Shown in pieces: positions 6,071 through 9,599 of a DNA stretch of 9,599 bases. The notes beneath the pieces are model-generated. The model did no database searches and was not told where the DNA came from. It saw only the letters and a program-made list of their open reading frames with translations. The translations under genes were made by a program, and so were the position numbers. Source of the stretch: Candidatus Poribacteria bacterium (GTDB lineage Bacteria; Poribacteria; WGA-4E; DTYX01); the NCBI GenBank assembly GCA_012961655.1, contig DTYX01000648.1, positions 1 through 9,599 on the forward strand, given 5' to 3'. Position 1 is the first letter of the stretch. Each line of letters opens with the position of its first letter.

Positions 6071-6481
6071 TCAGCGTCCTCTGTGGTTGCGAAGACGACC
6101 TTTCTGCTTTGTTTGCTCTTACTATGTTTATGGGTATTTCAGGAAAAGCGGGACTGATGGGAAATTTGAATGTGAATGTCACTCATATGGAAATTGAAAA
6201 TAATGTTATCACAATAAACCATGACATAGTACCACCTTCTTATGCCTGTCCTGGATGTGAGTTTATCGGGAGTGTCTTGGGATATGGATAGTCTATGGAC
6301 AAGGGATGGAACAGAAGATACAGGGGCCTGCAGAGTTTGTATTGGAGTAAAAGTCAAAGATGCAAAAGAAATCGTCCGAGAGGCATTTGGGCATCATCAA
6401 GCTTTAGTATATGGTGATTATACTGAAGAATTGGAAAAACTTGCTAAACTGATGGATTTGAATTTTTCCAATTTTGAATAA
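6070..6481 (+). pseudogene. remnant of an L-fucose isomerase-like sugar isomerase (C-terminal part)
   Basis: Two frames together carry C-terminal motifs of the L-fucose/L-arabinose isomerase-like family, which interconverts aldoses and ketoses with a metal cofactor. Frame one (to about 6240) reads SVLCGCEDDLSALFALTMFM, GKAGLMGNLNVNVTH and NVITINHDIVPPSYACPGC. The CE-x-D motif and the following 'ALTM.M....GKP..LGN' pattern are the metal-ligand region of the family. Frame two (from about 6320) reads GACRVCIGVKVKDAKEIV and FGHHQALVYGDYTEELEKL, the conserved C-terminal His-containing end, and stops at 6479-6481. The middle is damaged by a frame change between about 6240 and 6320. Everything before 6070 is missing, and a 12-bp palindrome abuts the left edge. 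The fragment is non-functional as it stands. Family assignment is by motif memory. Confidence 0.6.
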
Positions 6482-6570
6482 AAAGTGTTTTGACTTTGGT
6501 AGATTGGCTCGTAGCCTAAGATTCTATCTTGGTTTAGGGTTGCATCTCATTAGAAAGGCTGAACCAGTAA

Positions 6571-7698
6571 ATGAACAAATTAAGTCTAGTTTTAGCATTG
6601 ACTGTGTTGGGCAATCAGTGGCTGTTGGCTAACGCGGATTCCGGTTCGGTCATCGTTGTTTCCCAGGACGGAACGGGTGACTTCAATGGGACCGATGAGA
6701 AACCCATCCGCGAGGCCATCAAGAAAGCCCGCCAGCGTGGAGGAGGAACCGTCCAGATCAGGCCGGGGAACTACCTGATCCGCCGTGGACTGAAACTCAC
6801 CAGCGGCATCACGATTAGAGGAACGAAGGGCACGGTATTGAAATTAGCTTCTCCAGTTACCGTTACCGCCCCGGCAAAGCAGGGACAAGATTTTCTTGTG
6901 GTGGACAATACTTCCGAGTTGGCTGCCGACACCTATATCGACATCTACCCGCCGGCAGGAGACAAAAAAGTACAGACGGTGGAGATACGCGAAATCGAAC
7001 AAGGAAAGCTCATCCTTTCTGGGCAGCTTCACCAGTCTGTTGCCAAAAAGAGCAGAGTTGGCTATCCGAGTAACGTGTTCTTTGTTGGGGGCTCCGAGAA
7101 AAACATCACCATCGAAAAACTCGTCATCGACGGAGGGCGAAAGAAGGATATTCCCATGCCTGGCCATTGCGAGCGTTGCGCCCTGCTGGCCCACGGCGTT
7201 TGGACCTATGAAGATGGTCCTACCGCGCCGCCTATCGAGAATGTCCGGGTCGTGGATTGCCACATCCGAAATTGCTATGGACGGGCCGTGGCGATGTACT
7301 CGGTTGTGCGAAGCAAGGTGAAGGGCTGTTTAATCGAAGATATCGCTGATGAGGGAATAGATCTTGATCACTTTTGCTACCACTGTGACGTGACGGGCAA
7401 CACGGTCAAAAGAAGCGTTACCGGCGTAACCATCAACGACGGGTCCTACTGCACGATTCAGGACAATCGCTTCGAAAACTGCGACGTCGGCGTGACCATG
7501 TGGTGGTGGCACCAGTGCCCGCAGGAAAACCTCAACGTCGAGAATGTCATCAAAAACAACGTGATTACCTCGCCCAAAAAGGTTGGGATTTCCCTTGGGA
7601 AGAAGTGCTTCCGGAACAAGAACATCAGCAACATTGTCGAGGGCGGAATCAACGTAACGGAGTCAGACAACGTGGTGGAGAAAAACACGCCCAAGTGA
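6571..7698 (+). CDS. secreted right-handed parallel beta-helix protein (pectate lyase-like)
   Basis: This 375-residue protein begins with a Sec signal peptide: MNK, then a hydrophobic core, with likely cleavage after A20-N21-A22. The mature part starts with the typical head of pectate-lyase-3 type helices: VSQDGTGDFNG...PIREAIKKARQRGGGTVQI and GNYLIRRGLKLTSGITIRGT (residues 30-84). From about 178 to 370 it carries beta-helix coils (NITIEKLVIDGG, IENVRVVDCHIRNCYGRAVA, CLIEDIADEGIDL, VTGNTVKRSVTGVTINDG, TIQDNRFENCDVGVTM). Relatives are polysaccharide lyases, glycosidases, epimerases or binding proteins. No catalytic set can be assigned here. The protein has 11 cysteines, including two CxxC pairs (C200/C203, C269/C272), unusual for this fold. 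No strong ribosome binding site precedes the ATG; TTGACT at 6490 lacks a well-spaced -10. It acts outside the cytoplasm. Confidence 0.8.
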   Translation: MNKLSLVLALTVLGNQWLLANADSGSVIVVSQDGTGDFNGTDEKPIREAIKKARQRGGGTVQIRPGNYLIRRGLKLTSGITIRGTKGTVLKLASPVTVTAPAKQGQDFLVVDNTSELAADTYIDIYPPAGDKKVQTVEIREIEQGKLILSGQLHQSVAKKSRVGYPSNVFFVGGSEKNITIEKLVIDGGRKKDIPMPGHCERCALLAHGVWTYEDGPTAPPIENVRVVDCHIRNCYGRAVAMYSVVRSKVKGCLIEDIADEGIDLDHFCYHCDVTGNTVKRSVTGVTINDGSYCTIQDNRFENCDVGVTMWWWHQCPQENLNVENVIKNNVITSPKKVGISLGKKCFRNKNISNIVEGGINVTESDNVVEKNTPK

Positions 7699-7751
7699 AG
7701 ACTTAGCAAAACTCAAGGAGAAGTTGGCTAAATGAAAGGAGGGAATTTTTC

Positions 7752-7823
7752 ATGAGCACAAAATTGAGAACGATTTTTGCTTTGCCCGAACGACGAGGGA
7801 ATATGTGCCGCTTGCGAGGGTGA
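7752..7823 (+). CDS. very short ORF with a strong ribosome binding site (possible gene remnant or leader peptide)
   Basis: An ATG at 7752 follows AAAGGAGGG (7735-7743) by 8 nt, the strongest ribosome binding site in this part of the window. It encodes only 23 residues (MSTKLRTIFALPERRGNMCR, then LRG) before TGA. A seven-codon ORF (7732-7755) overlaps its ATG by ATGA. The site suggests a real gene once began here and that the short product is what remains after a break. A regulatory leader peptide is the alternative. Neither is supported by a recognisable motif. Confidence 0.25.
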   Translation: MSTKLRTIFALPERRGNMCRLRG

Positions 7824-7845
7824 TCTGAATTCCCAATGGCAGTGA

Positions 7846-8097
7846 GTCCCTGGGGAGAATGTTGAAAAATCCTCGGTTAAGACTACTAATCTGGACACGT
7901 TCTTAACTGAGGAGAAAGTAGAAAGAATAGATTTAATTAATATGGATTGTGAAGGAAGTGAACTGTTAGTTTTTAAAGGAGCAGAGAAAACACTTAAAGA
8001 ATTGGGATTTCAAGTTTATGGTGTTTCCCTGGATGACTTGAGCTTAAAAGAGGAAATTAATAAACCTGAATATATATATATGCTCACAACTAATTGA
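7846..8097 (+). pseudogene. 5'-truncated FkbM-family methyltransferase remnant
   Basis: This open stretch of 83 codons runs from a TGA at 7843-7845 to tandem TGA stops at 8095-8100. It contains the core signature of FkbM-type SAM-dependent O-methyltransferases: TTNLDTFLTEEKVERIDLIN, then MDCEGSELLVFKGAEKTLKE. These match the family's 'LDdfl..e.idliKiDvEGaElevlkGa' motif IV-V region. The SAM-binding N-terminal half is absent and there is no start codon or ribosome binding site, so it cannot be functional. Members usually methylate sugars or polyketides and often sit in surface-glycan clusters. The fragment is visibly more A/T-rich than the neighbouring glycosidase-like gene, which suggests a different origin. 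The in-frame TGA at 7843 could be a point mutation, since the same frame stays open upstream to about 7768. Confidence 0.6.
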
Positions 8098-8121
8098 TGA
8101 GTATCGAAGGGTAAATCATAG

Positions 8122-9183
8122 ATGAAAGAAATAATTTTTACTAAACATTGTATTGATTCAGGCGCAAACGAAACTTGCGCCATAGCAGATGTAGACGGCG
8201 ATGGCATTCTGGACATCGTTGGCGGCACACATTGGTACAAAGGACCCGAATGGGTAAAGTATCCGATGCGTGAAATACCATTCACCTCCGGCTATTTTGA
8301 CAACTTCGCAGATTTACCGCTGGATGTCAACGGAGATGGACGAGTGGACATTATTTCTGGCAGTTGGTTCCGCCAGCAGATAGCTTGGTATGAGAATCCG
8401 GGGGAACCCGGCGCGCTTTGGCAGGAACATATTATTGACCGTCCCGGAAATGTTGAAGCTCTCTGCCTGGTAGACATCGACGGAGACGGCGTCCCCGATA
8501 TTCTGCCCAACGCATTTGGTGTCCCTGTCGCCTGGTATAAAACTCATATTGGCAGGGAGCCACATTGGGAGCGCATTGATGTAGGGGATGAAGGACGAGC
8601 ACACGGCATCGGCTACGGGGATATTAACGGAGATGGACGGATAGACATCATCACACCTTCGGGCTGGTATGAGGCTCCGCTAAATCCCGTCGAAGGAGAG
8701 TGGAAATGGCATCCGGAGTTTAACCTAAAAGGAACCAGCATACCCATTCTTACTTATGATGTCAATAACGATGGATTAGCCGATTTGATTTGGGGCGCAG
8801 GACACGATTACGGGCTTTTCTGGGCGGAGCAGCATCCCCGGCCCGACGGAAGCCGTGAGTGGATTCAACATGAAATTGATATGTCCTGGTCGCAGAGTCA
8901 TGCGCTCGCATTGGCTGACTTGGATAACGATGGAGTTCCTGAACTAATCACCGGAAAGCGCTATAAAGCGCATGGCGGCGCTGACCCGGGCGGAAATGAC
9001 CCGATATGCCTTTACTGGTACAAGCTCGATAGAGATAGCCAAACGTGGACCCGCCATACCCTCGATTATGGAGAAGGGGCAGGCGGCGGTATGCAAATCC
9101 AGGTAGCGGACATCAATGGCAACGGCAAGTTGGATATTGTAGTTCCAGGTAAGAGCGGATTGTATCTATTTGAACAACAGTAA
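8122..9183 (+). CDS. FG-GAP/VCBS repeat protein, probable seven-bladed beta-propeller
   Basis: This 353-residue protein is made of seven calcium-loop repeats of the form D-x-D/N-x-D/N-G-x-x-D/E. They start at residues 23, 68, 118, 167, 213, 266 and 330 (DVDGDGILD, DVNGDGRVD, DIDGDGVPD, DINGDGRID, DVNNDGLAD, DLDNDGVPE, DINGNGKLD). Each is followed by a strand with a W/F-Y/E type motif (HWYKGPEW, IAWYENPG, AWYK, GWYEAP, FWAEQ, YWYKLD, LYLFEQQ). Seven repeats spaced 45-64 residues apart predict a seven-bladed integrin-like or lectin-like propeller binding calcium. No signal peptide is present, unlike most relatives. AAGGG at about 8107-8111 lies 10 nt before the ATG, a weak site. Relatives include polysaccharide-binding and sugar-lyase-associated propellers; its own function is unknown. 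It is followed directly by a hairpin. Confidence 0.8.
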   Translation: MKEIIFTKHCIDSGANETCAIADVDGDGILDIVGGTHWYKGPEWVKYPMREIPFTSGYFDNFADLPLDVNGDGRVDIISGSWFRQQIAWYENPGEPGALWQEHIIDRPGNVEALCLVDIDGDGVPDILPNAFGVPVAWYKTHIGREPHWERIDVGDEGRAHGIGYGDINGDGRIDIITPSGWYEAPLNPVEGEWKWHPEFNLKGTSIPILTYDVNNDGLADLIWGAGHDYGLFWAEQHPRPDGSREWIQHEIDMSWSQSHALALADLDNDGVPELITGKRYKAHGGADPGGNDPICLYWYKLDRDSQTWTRHTLDYGEGAGGGMQIQVADINGNGKLDIVVPGKSGLYLFEQQ

Positions 9184-9212
9184 AGAGTGATGAGTAAATT
9201 ATTCATTACTCT
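9184..9212 (+). terminator. hairpin immediately after the FG-GAP gene
   Basis: AGAGTGATGA (9184-9193) pairs with TCATTACTCT (9203-9212) along 10 bp with one G-T wobble and a 9-nt loop, directly after the stop codon. No U-tract follows, so it may be a processing or weak bidirectional terminator. The next 125 bp (9213-9338) hold small GC-rich palindromes (CCCG-TTCTGA-CGGG at 9254-9267; AGCTTT/AAAGCT at 9269-9296) and no gene. Confidence 0.45.
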
Positions 9213-9338
9213 CCAAGTCGCTACTCAACCCGGCGGAATGCGGGTCTCTGGAGCCCGTTCTGACGGGGAGCTTTCTTGCCTGTTTTCTGTAAAGCTGAAT
9301 TCTGCTAACATATCAGAAATTCAAATATTAGATAGTTT

Positions 9339-9560
9339 TCAGAAATAAACTTTACTTGTAGCTATGTCACTAAGAAAATCTACTATATAATCACCACTAA
9401 AACCTGCGCTACCAGTGATATATAATCCTGACTGTTGAGTAATTAAAGAATCCACCAAAGTTTCAGAAGTAGCCACTATACCTTCCGTACAAAGCTCCGA
9501 AGAGGGTAAACCTTGGGATGGAAAGAGCCCCCTCTCAGAGGTTGTGAGGTGAAGATTATG
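9339..9560 (-). pseudogene. unidentified coding remnant, minus strand
   Basis: Read on the minus strand, this stretch is open for 73 codons between a TGA (complement 9561-9563) and a TGA (complement 9339-9341). There is no ATG start. The encoded text has protein-like composition: RGLFPSQGLPSSELCTEGIV, ATSETLVDSLITQQSGLYIT, GSAGFSGDYIVDFLSDI. The other strand has several stops in this stretch. It looks like the C-terminal end of a gene whose 5' part is lost; its upstream end overlaps the start and ribosome binding site of the following + strand gene. I do not recognise the family, and a chance open frame cannot be excluded. Confidence 0.35.
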
Positions 9561-9599
9561 TCACCGAGAGAAAGGGTGCTAGCTGCTATAAATTTAGAA
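9558..9599 (+). CDS. uroporphyrinogen decarboxylase (URO-D) family protein, N-terminus only
   Basis: An ATG at 9558 follows GAGGTGA (9546-9552) by 5 nt and opens a frame to the window edge: MSPRERVLAAINLE. The 'M-T/S-P-R-E-R-V-L-A-A-I/L-N' start is the usual N-terminus of URO-D superfamily proteins. In this kind of gene neighbourhood these are more often corrinoid methyltransferase-like than true HemE. Only 14 codons are visible, so neither the active site nor the subfamily can be judged. Confidence 0.6.
   Translation, partial: MSPRERVLAAINLE

Larger units (their letters stand above)
6014..6507 (+). repeat. imperfect 22-bp direct repeats flanking the isomerase remnant
   Basis: TGTTTACACTTTGGCAGATT at 6014-6033, continuing GG to 6035, recurs at 6486-6507 with three substitutions (19 of 22 identical). 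The copies lie just upstream of and just after the decayed sugar isomerase fragment. They could mark a duplication, a former insertion boundary or recombination between repeats. The first copy overlaps a 12-bp inverted repeat. Confidence 0.5.

Noticed and set aside
5931..6570. Mobile element or CRISPR array in the repeat-containing gap
   Set aside because: Only one pair of direct repeats and one palindrome are present. There is no transposase, no regular repeat-spacer series and no perfect target-site duplication.
7792..7845. Second possible sugar isomerase motif (EGICAACEGDLNS) in the frame of the FkbM remnant
   Set aside because: The likeness to the CE-x-D isomerase motif is striking but only about 12 residues long, with nothing matching on either side. 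It may be chance, or the upstream part of the methyltransferase.

Overview
The window looks like accessory DNA from an uncultivated, polysaccharide-degrading environmental bacterium. The gene mix points that way: a cytosolic sulfatase-like hydrolase, a DUF1080 (3-keto-disaccharide hydrolase) protein, a large glycosidase-like barrel protein, a secreted parallel beta-helix protein, an FG-GAP/VCBS propeller and the start of a uroporphyrinogen decarboxylase-type gene. This mix is typical of Planctomycetota, Lentisphaerota, Poribacteria, Hydrogenedentes and Armatimonadota. The phylum is an inference from gene content and cannot be settled from this sequence alone. All intact genes are on the + strand.

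Layout. Positions 1-640 hold the 3' part of a GNAT-type acetyltransferase gene that is broken by a frame change near 200-250. Positions 612-762 hold a possible promoter and a leader that could fold in two mutually exclusive ways, ahead of a sulfatase-fold gene (763-2211) whose nucleophile position is Thr, not Cys/Ser. A strong sigma70-like promoter (2243-2271) precedes a DUF1080 gene (2369-3010). That gene is followed by a large glycosidase-like gene (3049-5930) split by what looks like a single-base frameshift near 4505. Positions 5931-6570 contain hairpins and the decayed C-terminal part of an L-fucose isomerase-like gene, bracketed by an imperfect 22-bp direct repeat. A secreted, cysteine-rich beta-helix protein (6571-7698) follows. 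Next come a very short ORF and a truncated FkbM-type methyltransferase remnant (7752-8097), then a seven-repeat FG-GAP protein (8122-9183). The last 400 bp carry a hairpin, an unidentified minus-strand coding remnant (9339-9560) and the first 14 codons of a URO-D family gene (from 9558).

How it fits together. The intact genes suggest handling of complex, possibly sulfated or modified glycans: a phosphatase/sulfatase-fold hydrolase, a disaccharide-type hydrolase and a multidomain glycosidase-like enzyme, with a secreted beta-helix protein that may bind or cleave polysaccharide. The sugar isomerase remnant fits a deoxysugar or pentose theme. The most distinctive property of the window is decay: at least three gene remnants and two frame-broken genes lie within 9.6 kb, several next to inverted or direct repeats. 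Either the locus is eroding by rearrangement or the assembly has local errors; only reads or related genomes can separate these. I found no CRISPR array, tRNA, rRNA or recognisable transposase.
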